Assembly (NCBI GenBank): GCA_963556495.2
Contig: OY747722.1
Coordinates: 28,193,501 to 28,257,500, forward strand
Source of the DNA: Valencia hispanica
Taxonomy: Eukaryota; Chordata; Actinopteri; Cyprinodontiformes; Valenciidae
Direction: 5' to 3'
DNA: 64,000 nt
Part shown: positions 12,101 to 24,100 of the stretch, in pieces
How the letters are laid out: every line of letters begins with the position of its first letter
How positions within the stretch are numbered: the stretch's first letter is position 1
The notes under the pieces: generated by a model
The model's database searches: none
What the model was told of the DNA's origin: nothing
Seen by the model: only the letters and a program-made list of their open reading frames with translations
Translations under genes and position numbers: made by a program

Positions 12101-15100
12101 TATCACCAAATTCTTGCCAATACAAATCCCTACTGCTAATCCAATTTAGCGTTTTTCAGTTTGATTATTTGTTTTTTTGGTTTTTGCATTAGTATTTTTT
12201 CTCCTCAGTAAGGTGACCTTGAGTTTTAGAAAAGCACTGTCCATACCCACAGTGAAATATGGTGGTGGTGGCAGCATCATGCTATGGGGTTACTTTTCCT
12301 TTAAAGGAACTGGACGTTTTGGACAAATTTACCTACCCATTAAGACTGAATGGTGATATTTATTATTAAAGTAGCTTCAAAAGTGCATTCCTTAAAAGGT
12401 GTGTTCACTTATGTAATCTTATATATGCTGCTTTAGAAAAACCTCTCTTTCATTGATTAGTTAAATTTTCAATTGAACTATGTTGGATAAATGTTGAATA
12501 TTGTAATGGTAATCTTTTCTGGTCCCCTGCCTGATCGGACCAGTGACGACATGTTTGGCCGCATGCTGTCATTCCATCAATGGTTGTCTAGGTGGTGTCC
12601 TGCAAACGATGTGGGCTACATTGATAACTGGAGAACTTTTTGGGGAAAACCTGGTCTGATCCGGAGAGACGGCATCCATCCCACTTTGGATGGAGCAGCT
12701 CTTCTTTCTAGGAATATGGCCGAATTTATTAGTCCTCCAAAACACTGACAACTCAGGGTCCAGACCAGGAAGCAGAGTCGTAGTTTAACCCACCTCTCTG
12801 CTGCTTCTGTACTGTTACCCACCCATTACACTATAGAAACAGTGTCTTGCCCACGGCCAAAATTAAATGGATTAAAAGTTAAGCCAAAATAAGCAAATTA
12901 TGGAAATTTCATAAAAATAAATACAACTTTGACTGAACAGAAAAATAAATCTATTAAATGTGGTTTATTAAACATGAGATCTCTCTCCTCAAAGACTTTG
13001 TTAGTAAATGACTTGATTTGTGATAATCACATTGATTTCCTTTGTCTCACAGAAACCTGGTTGCAGCAGGAGGATTATGTCAGTATAAATGAGTCAACTC
13101 CTTCCAGTCATTTAAATTTTTACATTCCTAGAAATACTGGGCGAGGAGGAGGAGTTGGAACCATTTTCCGTTCTGATTTACTAATTAGTCCCAGACCAAT
13201 TTATAGCTACAGTTCTTTTGAACATCTAACCCTTAATTTTCCTCATCCAAGTTGCTAAACATTAAGACCATTTTTGTTTGTGGTTTTGTATCGTCCACCA
13301 GGCCCTTACTCTCAATTCTTGGATCAGATCTCACATTTTTTATCTGATTTAGTATTAAATACTGATAGGGTCATTATAGTGGGGACTTTAATATTCATGT
13401 GGATACTGAAAGTGATAGCCTAAATGCAGCCTTTAGTGCTATTTTAGACTCAATTGGCTTACTCAAAAAGTACAAGGATCGACCCACTCGGGTAAACACA
13501 CTTTGGACCTCGTACTGACATACGGTATTGAGTGTGAGGAAATAACAGTCCACCCACATAACCCGGTCCTGTCTGACCACTTCTTAATAACTTTTGAATT
13601 TACTTTAACTGACCATCTTAAATCTGAAAGAAAATTTCATTATAGTAGAGCTTTATCAGACAATGCTGTAACAATTTTCAAAGAATCTGTTCCATTCTTA
13701 CTTTCCTTAGTGTCTCAGGGTAACACAGTGGATGGCAGCAATTCCATCTCTAACCCTTCAGAAATTGATGGTCTGGTTCACAGCGTTACGTCCTCATTGC
13801 ATTTGGCATTAGATAGTGTAGCCCCCTTAAAAAAGAAAGTGGCTAGCCATAGGAGGCTGACTCCTTGGTTTAACGCAGAGTTGCGTACTTTAAAGCAGAA
13901 TACTAGGAAGTTGGACAGACTTAGAGGATTCCTATTTAACCTGGAATAACAGTCTATTGCTGTATAAAAAGACCCTTCGACAAGCTAGAACAGCATGTTT
14001 TTCATCATTAAGAGAGGCAAATAAAAACAATCCTAGGTTTCTTTTTAGTACAGTTGCCAAACTTCCATAGAGTCATAGCTCTGTTGAGCCAACTATTCCC
14101 CCAGCTCTTAGCAGTGATGATTTTATGGGATTCTTCATAAATAAAATTAATTTTATTAAAAATAAAATCATTGGCATCCTCCCAAACATGATTACTTCTT
14201 CCTCAGTAAATGAGGCAGTATCGGAAAGAACGGTAGAACCTCAGTTGTGCTTAGGATGTTTTGATTCAGTCGAGCTTTTGGAATTATCAAAAATATTAGC
14301 CTCATCTAAACCTTCAACTTGTATGTTGGACCCAATTCCAACCAAATTATTTAAAGAAGTGTTCCATTTGGTTCCTGGCCCCATTTTGGATATGATGAAT
14401 CTATCCTTAGTAAACGGATACGTACCACAGGAATTTAAAATAGCTGTAATTAAACCTTTACTCAAGAAACCTTCCCTTGATCAAGATGACTTAGTGAATT
14501 ACAGACCTATATCTAACCTTCCTTTCTTATCCAAAGTCCTTGAGAAAATTGTTGCTAATCAAGTCTGTGAGCATCTAAACAGTAACGAGCTGTTTGAAGA
14601 GTTTCAGTCAGGTTTTAGAGCTCATCATAGCACTGAAACAGCACTGGTGAAGGTTACTAATGATATTCTCATGGCCATAGATAATGGACTGGTGTCTGTT
14701 CTGGTTTTGTTAGATCTCAGTGCTGCTTTTGACACAGTCGATCACAATATTCTCTTAGAAAGGCTTGAACATGTTGCAGGGATCAAAGGAACAGCACTAG
14801 GCTGGTTTAAATCATATTTGTCTGATAGATTCCAGTTTGTTCATCTAAATGAAAAATCATCTTCACTCTCAAGGGTTAATTGTGGAGTTCCACAGGGTTC
14901 TGTGCTTGGACCAATTCTTTTCACCATATATATGCTCCCAATTGGTAGAATCATTAGACAGCATGGGATAAATTTCCACAGCTATGCCGATGATACACAA
15001 CTATATTTATCCATAAATCCTGATGAACCCAGTCAGTTAGGTAGATTACAGGCATGCCTGGAAGACATAAAAACATGGATGACCCTAAACTTTTTGCTTT

Positions 15101-18100
15101 TAAATTCTGACAAGACAGAAGTTGCTGTCTTTGGACCAGAAGTTCTAAAACAGAAACTGATTAGTCAATCACTTCATCTGGATGGCATTAAATTGGCCCC
15201 CAGTAATAACGTTAAGAACCTCGGCGTTATTTTTGACCAAGAGTTGACATTTAAATCCCATATTAAACAGGTTTCTAGGATTTCTTTCTTTCACCTCCGG
15301 AATATTGCTAAAATTAGAAACATCCTGTCCAGGAGTGATGCTGAGAAACTAGTCCATGCATTTGTTACCTCAAGGCTGGACTACTGTAATTCTTTACTAT
15401 CAGGAAGTCCACAAAACGCCATTAAAAGCCTTCAGTTGATCCAAAATGCGGCAGCAAGAGTTCTGATGAATATTAAAAAGAGAGATCACATTTCTCCTGT
15501 TTTAGCTTCCCTTCATTGGCTCCCTATTAAATCCAGAATATAATTTAAGATCCTTCTTGTTACATACAAAGCCCTTAATAATCAAGCTCCATCATACATC
15601 AGAGATCTAATTGTTCCATATGTTCCTAACAGAGCACTTCGCTCTCAGACTGCAGGTTTACTTGTAGTTCCTAGGATTTCTAAAAGTAGAATGGGAGGCA
15701 GATCTTTTAGTTATCAGGCTCCTCTCCCCTGTGGAACCAGCTCCCAGCTTTAGTCCGTGAGGCAGACACTCTGTTTACTTTTAAGGCCAGACTTAAAACG
15801 TTCCTTTTTGATAAAGCTTATAGTTAGAGTGGCTTAGGTCATCCTGAACTATCTCTGTAGTTATGCTGCTATAGGCTTAGACTGCTGGAGGACAGACTTA
15901 CCAATTTTCTTCACTCTGCTACTTCCTTTTCTCCTACTACTCTCCAGTTGTATTACAGTACATTCTGCTATTTTGACTGTTAACTTTGTTTTCTCTCAGT
16001 GTTTTCTCTCCATACAAGATATACCTGGTCTGGTATCCTGCTTGGCTGCAATGCCCTGTTGGACGGGGGGCATCGACTGGGATGATCCTCCCAGTAACTG
16101 AACATCCACTGTGTACTGTTATTAACTTTTTACTTTCTGTAACATAGAAAGTTCTCTTATATCAGATCTTCTGTTCCTTCTGTGTTTCTGCTCTGTCTTC
16201 TCAAACCCCCAGACGGTCGTGGCAGATGGCCGCTCCTACTGAGCCTGGTTCTGTTGGAGGTTTCTTCCTGTTAAAGGGGAGTTTTTCCTCTCCACCGTCG
16301 GTACATGCTTGCTCAGTATGAGGGATTGCTGAAGGATTGCTCCGGTTGGAAAGTCTGCCCAACCTCACGCCAATGACTGACGCAATCTGCTGGAATTCCT
16401 TAAATAGGAAACTTTTTAACTGATTGGAATGTTTGTATAAATGTATTGAAATGACTTCTTGTTAAGTGCCTTGAGATGACATCTGTTGTGAATTGGCACT
16501 ATATAAATAAACTGAATTGAATTGAATTGAAATTGAATTGAATATTTTACCATGGTCTGGCATTTTAACACTGACATGTACACTTTGGAGAGTCCCTATA
16601 TAAGCAGTAATGATGCAAATCCATTGAAATTGTTCATAGAACGTGGAATGTCATAGTTGAACAATTATGTAATAGCAAGAGTTGTAACTGGTTTAATGTT
16701 GTACATTTCATGGCCACCAGGTGCATCATGGCATATTTACTAAAAGAGTTTCACAAATGTATTTATGTCACTTTGTCACCAATAGGACCACGGAAATACA
16801 TCCATCCATCCATTTTCTGTATCCTTCCATCCTAATGTAGGGTTGCGGGGGGGCTGGTGCCTGTCTCCAGCGGTCAAGAGGTGAGAGGCGGGGTACACCC
16901 TGGACAGGTCGCCAGTCCATCACAGGGCAACACAGAGACATACAGGACAAACAATCATACTTATACCTAAGGGCAATTTAGAGAGACCAATTAACAGTCA
17001 TGTTTTTGGACTGTGGGAGGAAGCCGGAGTACCCGGAGAGAACCCATGCAAGCACAGGGAGAACATGCAAACTCCATGCAGAAAGACCCCAGGCCGGGAT
17101 TTGAACCCAGGACGTTCTTGCTGCAAGGCAACAGTGCTAACAACTGGGCCACTGTGCAGCCGCGGAAATACAACTCCACCTCATTCTCTGCTCATACTGG
17201 GCCTATTGCTGCAACGTATTTGTCTGGGACATTTGCCAGAGAAAACAGAGTGATTTTAAAACAACTCAAATTGGATGCCACTCCGTGTTTGTTTACATTT
17301 CACGGAACAGAAAGTGTCCCCCGAAGCAGCGCTTCTTGGTGCAGCGCCACAACAGGCGGGGTGGGGAAAACAACTTTGGTTAGTTTGACGAAATGCAGTG
17401 TGAAAGCGAACCGCACCAGCTAAAAAAAGCAACAATGTTGCAATTTTGGTCCCCACTTGAACCCAGTCTACACGACTATCAGGTGATGAAAACGACTTTA
17501 GTACAGTCTGGTTGAGAATATGTCTATGACTGAAGGGAGTTGCTATGCATTCTTCTGGTTTCACTTCAAGTTTGGGCCCTCTAACAGAGGCCTGAAACTT
17601 TCCATGCAGTATCCCAGGACTACACTCTTCTGGAGAGTGATCTCAGAGGCTATTCCTGGGATCTGCTGCTCACATCACTGAGTGTTCCAGTGACTCTCCA
17701 TAACTTTAATATTTACTCACCAAGTCTTTAGTATTTCTCAAACTTCTCATGTACCTTCTGTACGATGTTTCTATCGCTTTGGATCACTATGTCTAACACT
17801 TCTGCCCTCTTAGTCTGGATCAGGAAGTCCCACAGGATCTTAGCACTGCCATTCTCAACCACTCTTGGTAGTGTCTCCAACTTTCACTATTGGATCTCAA
17901 GGAGATACTCATGTAGTATTTCTGGTATACCTTTCCAGCTCCTTGGTTATGACGTTCCCTCTATGCTTTGTCTGCCAGCCTCTTGCTTAACCTGCTTTTA
18001 TGTGCTGAGTTGTCTCAGGGGCATCTTTGCACGGCCTGTATCTTGGGTCTTACTGATGAGGTAGATCCTGACCTCTGTTGTCCATCAGTCCAACCTTTGC

Positions 18101-21100
18101 AAGGTGGACTGTTAAGACTTGTTAATGTCAGCAACGTGCTATAAGGAGGCACATCTTTTATTAATTGTTTGCTCTCACACACCTTCCTGCAACATTTAGC
18201 AGTTCATCACTTGGGGCTATCTTCTAGGTGTACTTTGGGATCTTTGTCCTTTCATTCTTGATAGTCGCTCGGATGCTTACTAGTCCTTAACTACAGTCTC
18301 AGGGTGCTGTACAAAGGGTCATACCCTCAAAGCATTGGGAGGAGCTTTCTTGGCTTGATGTCAGAGTCTTCTGTAATCTCCTTTGCCCTGGCTGCAGTGC
18401 CACTGGGGTCTCTCATGACATGATGCATGTACGGATGTCTTTGTTCTTACCATGCAGCTGGATTTAATCTGTGTTACTCTCTGTAGGCATTTGGTCATGG
18501 CTGACTTCCTAGTGACCTTTTGAAGATTTGGCTGTAAGATTCCAAGGTATTTGTAGCTGTGTAAAACATCTCCAACGTTGGAAAAGAAGGAAAAAGAGTG
18601 TTGCCCATAAGTCTATCCCTTTAGGGTCTACTACCGTGCTTCTCCATTGTTAGTTTGGCACCTTGAAGGATCTCTTTGATCCTCATCTAATATGTCGAGC
18701 ATTAGTGTGAGCTGACACCAGTACCTCAGATTTTTTAGCTTTAAATTTCCAAAGTTCTCTTGTTCCTATCAGGCGATTTACAGCGTTGCTCTTTTCTTCG
18801 GAGTCAGTACTTTTAGAAGGAGTAAGATAGGAACCTGTCTGGACATGCCCCCACACTGGAGTCTTGTGGCTAATTCCCTCTCCACTGAGTTTATTAATTT
18901 GAGATTAACTGACCCACAACGAGATATACTGAACGGTCCTCTTACATAAAAGTTCAAGCTCACAAAGCATGTGACTATGGCCAAAACTGCTTATGTTTTA
19001 GACTAATCGAGGACGGAATACTATGTATAACATTTGCTTCACTAACTTTATTTACTGTATTTTCAAGATAAAATGAAAACTATTTATTTAATGAACAACA
19101 ATTATCAACTCTGCAAGGTCGATGGAAGTAATTAGTAATGTTTTCTGAGATCTTACAAATATCATGAGATTTGGACTTAGTTTTTAGGACTGAAGTAAGC
19201 CTCCTGCTGTCGCAACAGAGGGCTAGCCTATAAGAATATTGCATGTTGACATCTGTGATATTAGAGTGAACGTATGCAATTTGAATACTTAAAGAATAAA
19301 AATTAACTACAACATAAATGCAAGACTCTGTGATGGACTGGCGACCTGTCCAGGGTTACTCTGCCTCTCGCCCCTTGACTGCTGGAGATAGGCACCAGCC
19401 CCCCCCCCCCCAACATTGCATTAGGATGGACAATATAGAAAATGGATGGATGGATGGATGAATGCAAAACTCACTGATATCTCTATTAAGTCCTAATATT
19501 GTTATTACAATAACAGCTGATTCTACATTCTATAGCAATGGAGGTTCAATGTATTGTTTTCTGGTTTGCAGGAAGCCTGCTGTGCATATGTGTTAATGGT
19601 GACAGCAGTCTATTGGGTGTCTGAGGCTGTTCCCCTGGGTGCTGCTGCCCTGGTCCCGGCCTTTCTCTATCCACTCTTTGGAGTTCTCAAGTCCAGCGAG
19701 GTGAGGCTGTCTGATTATCTTTCCAGCTAACCATGAGTTTATGATAGATACTTAAATTGCCGGTGGGAGGGAGGGAAGGGAAGGGAAGGGAAGGGAAGGA
19801 AGGAAGGAAGGAAGGAAGGAAGGAAGGAAGGAAGGAAGGAAGGAAGGAAGGAAGGAGAAAGCTGTTTTAAAAGTAGAGGTAGAACATGCAGAAAATATTC
19901 GGTCTACACTTTAAAAATGCAGTGGTAGTGATTGTTTTTTAATCAAACCTGGAATTCCTGCTTCACTTCTTCAGTTTACATTAGTCACCACTAGGAATAT
20001 TTGAATCCCCATTAATTCTCTTTACAGGGCACCAAACATCAGATAAAGAAACTAGACATCTTCTTAATTCTCTCACTTTGCTTCTGAGCACAGCTTGTGC
20101 CAGCTGAGAAAAAGAAAAAGAAACAACAGAAATCTATTAAAAAAAAAAAAAGTCCTATTAGTTTGTTAATGATTCCAAACAGATTTGCAAGAGGAACCTT
20201 GTGACTTTCAAAATTAAATATATTTTCTCTTTAGGCATATTGCTACTAACTCAATATAAACTAACCCATAGGGATAGGCACGTCAAGCAAAAACACAAAT
20301 TGAAAATCATTTACAATCATATATTGCCCCCTATATTTTGATGAAACCCTGTTCCGGCAGATTGCAGCTTATATTTGGTCGCCATTTTTAGTATTTTCCT
20401 AATTAAATTAAACGTAGCACAAAAAAATAGATCTTATACCATCGGAAAGCCGACTTGTTTCACTTCAGCAGGAGACTGCATATATTCTATAAGTCTGGGG
20501 AGAGTGTAATCTCTTCAGCCATCATCTGTTGGGGTAGCAGCATCAGAGCCAGGGACTCAAAAAGGCTCAACAATCTGATAAAGAAGGCTGGTTCTGTTCT
20601 GGGGACAGAGGGGCACCCATTTCTGAGTGACTGGATATGGCAGTAAAGATTAAATATTCACCCAGAGCAAAAGTGACATTTTTCTCAAGCACTGTGGCCA
20701 CCCTTTGGTGTGATGCTGCCCTGGACACTGAGCCTAACTCATACCAAACAGCTCCACCACAGGAGTGTGTGTGTGTGTGTATTTATTCACATCCACATAA
20801 ATCCCTGTGGAGATTTATGCTATTGGTACCCCTCGTAGTGAACAGAAACATAAAAAGCCTGTGATTTGTGAGTAACGCAGCCCAGCTGGAGAAAATCCGG
20901 CTAGTTTTATTAGGGGAGAGGTTAGGCGATGTGGGCTTATACAGTGCTGGGTGCCATAAACACAATGGAAAGGGAAGTGGAGCAGATTAACAAGAACAAC
21001 AGCAAATTGTAAATGCCGACCCCAAAAAGGCAAGGCAAAGGGCGAAAACAAAGAAACATTAAAAGACGACATCATTACAGCAAGTTCTTCAGATTTTCTT

Positions 21101-24100
21101 TCATGTTTTTTTTATTACCCTAAAGCAGTTTTGTGCTTCAGTTTCATACATCGGTTTTTAGAATAACAGGTAATGTCAACTTCAGGGAATTGAAATGAGC
21201 ACATTTTTGTGGTTAGGTAGCAGCAGAGTACTGTAAAGACACCACCCTGCTGCTGATGGGAGTCATCTGCCTGGCAGCCTCCATAGAGAAGTGGAACCTG
21301 CACAAACGCATCGCTCTGCGCATGGTGATGATTGCAGGGGCAAAACCTGGCATGTAAGCCATATGCTTATGATTCTTTTTGCTATGAAACATTGGGGGAA
21401 ATGAAACGAGACAGAATATGACTTTATTTTCTCACCCAGGTTGGTGCTGGGCTTCATGTGCTGCACAGTGTTCCTGTCCATGTGGCTCAGCAACACATCC
21501 ACCACCGCCATGGTGATGCCGATAGCCGAGGCCGTCCTACAGCAGCTCATCTGCACCGGTCTGGCTGACTCCCACGACGACTCGGAAACGGGGGATTCTC
21601 CGGAGGAAGACAGCGGTATGTCAAAGTTTGTAAAAGTGGTTGTTTGCAAATGACTATATACAGTGCAGTGAAAAAGGATTTACCCCCCTCACAGATTTCT
21701 TTTGCTTTCTTTAATTATCACGTTTTAGATCATCAAACTCATTTTAATACCAGATGAAGATAAACTGAGTAAATACCGGAAGCAGTTTCCAAACGATGCT
21801 TTCATCCAGGAAGGGGAAAAAAAAATGGTTTAAACCAAACTGGGCGTGCGTGAAAAAGTTACTTCCCCCTAAACCTAATAACTGTTTGTCCCATTCCTAG
21901 TGGAAAAAACTGCCATCAGGTTTTTGTGATAACTGGAAAAGACTCTTTTTTTTTTTTTTTTTTTTTTGTAGGTTTGGTTTATTTCAGCTACATTGGAGAG
22001 TTTTGGATCATGAACGGTCTGTTAAAGGTCATTCCACAGCCTCCCAAGCAGAATTTAGTCCATACTTTGACTAAGCCACTCCAAAACCCCTCATTGGTTG
22101 TTTTTAGCTAATCAGAGCTGGATATGCTGGTGTGCTTTGGATCATTGTTCTGCTACATGACCCAAGTAAGCTTGAGCTTAAGGTCCATAGCAGGATTTTC
22201 AGCTAGAGAGCAGGATTCATGGTTCCATCAATTACGACCCATACCATCACACTACTGCCACAAGTTTGGTTGTTTGAGTTTCGATATGATGGACTTTTTT
22301 TTAAAGTGCTTTTTTTAGTTTGACGCCAGATGTAATGGGAATTACACATTCCAGAAAATTCTACATCTGTCTTGTCAGTTCACAGAATATGTTTCAGGTT
22401 TTCTCCATTTATGGATAATGCCTCTCGCTGTGGTTCTCTGGTGTCCCAAAGCTTTTCGAAATGGCTTTGGAAAAAATCTTTCCAGGCTGATAGATGTCAG
22501 TGACTTAGCTTCTCTACAATTTCTTTAGCTTGGAGAAAGCCGTGTGGCGTTTTGGGCTCTTTTTGCCTACTTCATGTTGTCCGACAGGTTCTGGAATTTT
22601 CTGATTGCACAGTTTGGGGAATAAAGTTGTTTTGGATAGCTTTTTTTCCCTTGATGGATGAAATAATCAATTGAAAACTCATGTTTGGATCAAGGTACCT
22701 CCGCTTTTCTTTGTCTGATATTTAACGATTAAACATTGTCATAAATGGGTTTGAAAACTAGCTAAAAAGAGAAGAAATCTGTAAAGGAACAAATCCTTTT
22801 GTAGCTGCATGAAGCTAAATATGGTGCAGAGAACCTTTTGATCAATGCGTCCGTCATATTGCAGCTATTTCAACCAAAGAGGAAAACCTGGACAAGAACA
22901 AACTAGAGCTGCTCTATCAAAATGAACAGTATGTGTGTATGCTCTTGTTTTACGTGGTACAAATCCTGTACTCTCTTTGCTTCTGATTTTTTTCTTATTA
23001 ATCCGTTTTCTTCTTCTAATTTCAACTTTTTTGTGGCTAATAGAATTCATATTGTATTTTACACATAAAACTACATTTGAATTTCTCCAGTATTTGCCTA
23101 CTCCTGATTTAAATCAGTTTATATGTATAGTCCCCTTTTTGGTAGCACACAAATTTTCCATCATAATTGATATCTGTTTTTATTTTTCATGTAGAGTTAT
23201 GTTGCTATTCAAAAAAATAGTTGAATCTGCTGTGATCATACCAATAAACCAATGGTTGTTTTTCTGCTTTCTTTGACAAATGTAACTTCTACAAAATATA
23301 TTTTTATTTTTATAAAGACATGTTATCTCTTTATATAACAAAGTCAACGCCCTTGATATATTCATTGACCATGTCATTTTTTTTATCGCACTAACTTTTT
23401 ATTTTTTTTTTACCTTTGCTAGACAGAGTACTAAAACCCTTATTTATATTATAATGGTCTTAAAATCTCTCTATTGGCTTCTAGTGCATGCTTGTTCCAT
23501 ACTAATATCCTGTTAGTCACTTATTTACATCTTAAATGTCAAAACGGTTTGTATGTTTTAATGTTCTTTATGTGTTCGATGTTACCCTTACCCTTACCCT
23601 TTTTCTTTTGATTGTTGTTTTATTGTTGCTTTTATTTTGTCCCCTAATCACCCAAAGCACCTTGAATTGTCTTGTTGCTGAAATAAATGTGCCTTGCCTT
23701 GCTTAAATAACTAATGACCAGCTTTCAACCCCATTTCTTTATTGTAGGCTTTTGGTATGTCTTTTGATTTTAAATAGGATCAAACTTAATACATTTTTAA
23801 ATGAAAACATAAAATAATTATTCACAATATCTTAACCTTCATATTTTCTGTGTTCTCTAAACTTTTAGGGTGTTTGTCATTCAACAATTCTGTCAGTATT
23901 TAAGTATATAGTAAATTTGTCTGTCTTTTTCATTTAACCATTTTATCTTTACCTTTTGTCTGTAAATCCCAGTGAGAATCTCTGATTTACTTTTTTGATT
24001 TTCTTCTCTCAGGAATGAGTGTACCAAGCAGGAGCTCTGTGCATTCAATGAGGTAAAATACAGTGTGTTCTCTTACTGTTGCTGAGGTGTATTGAAAAAT

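Larger units (their letters stand above)
12490..16545 (+). mobile_element. L2-clade LINE, nearly complete but inactive
   Basis: In order: the C-terminal part of an SGNH-hydrolase-like ORF1 (12,491-12,748), an endonuclease region (12,929-13,500), reverse transcriptase (14,125-15,543 and on to about 15,825), a 3' UTR, and a tail with TATAAATAAACTGAATTG repeats. Frameshifts and stops break ORF2 in several places. It lies in slc13a4 intron 1 in the sense direction. The 5' boundary is approximate. Confidence 0.9.

Noticed and set aside
23578..23605. Telomere-like TTACCC triplet
   Set aside because: Only three units, and the register is GGGTAA rather than TTAGGG; a chance low-complexity run.
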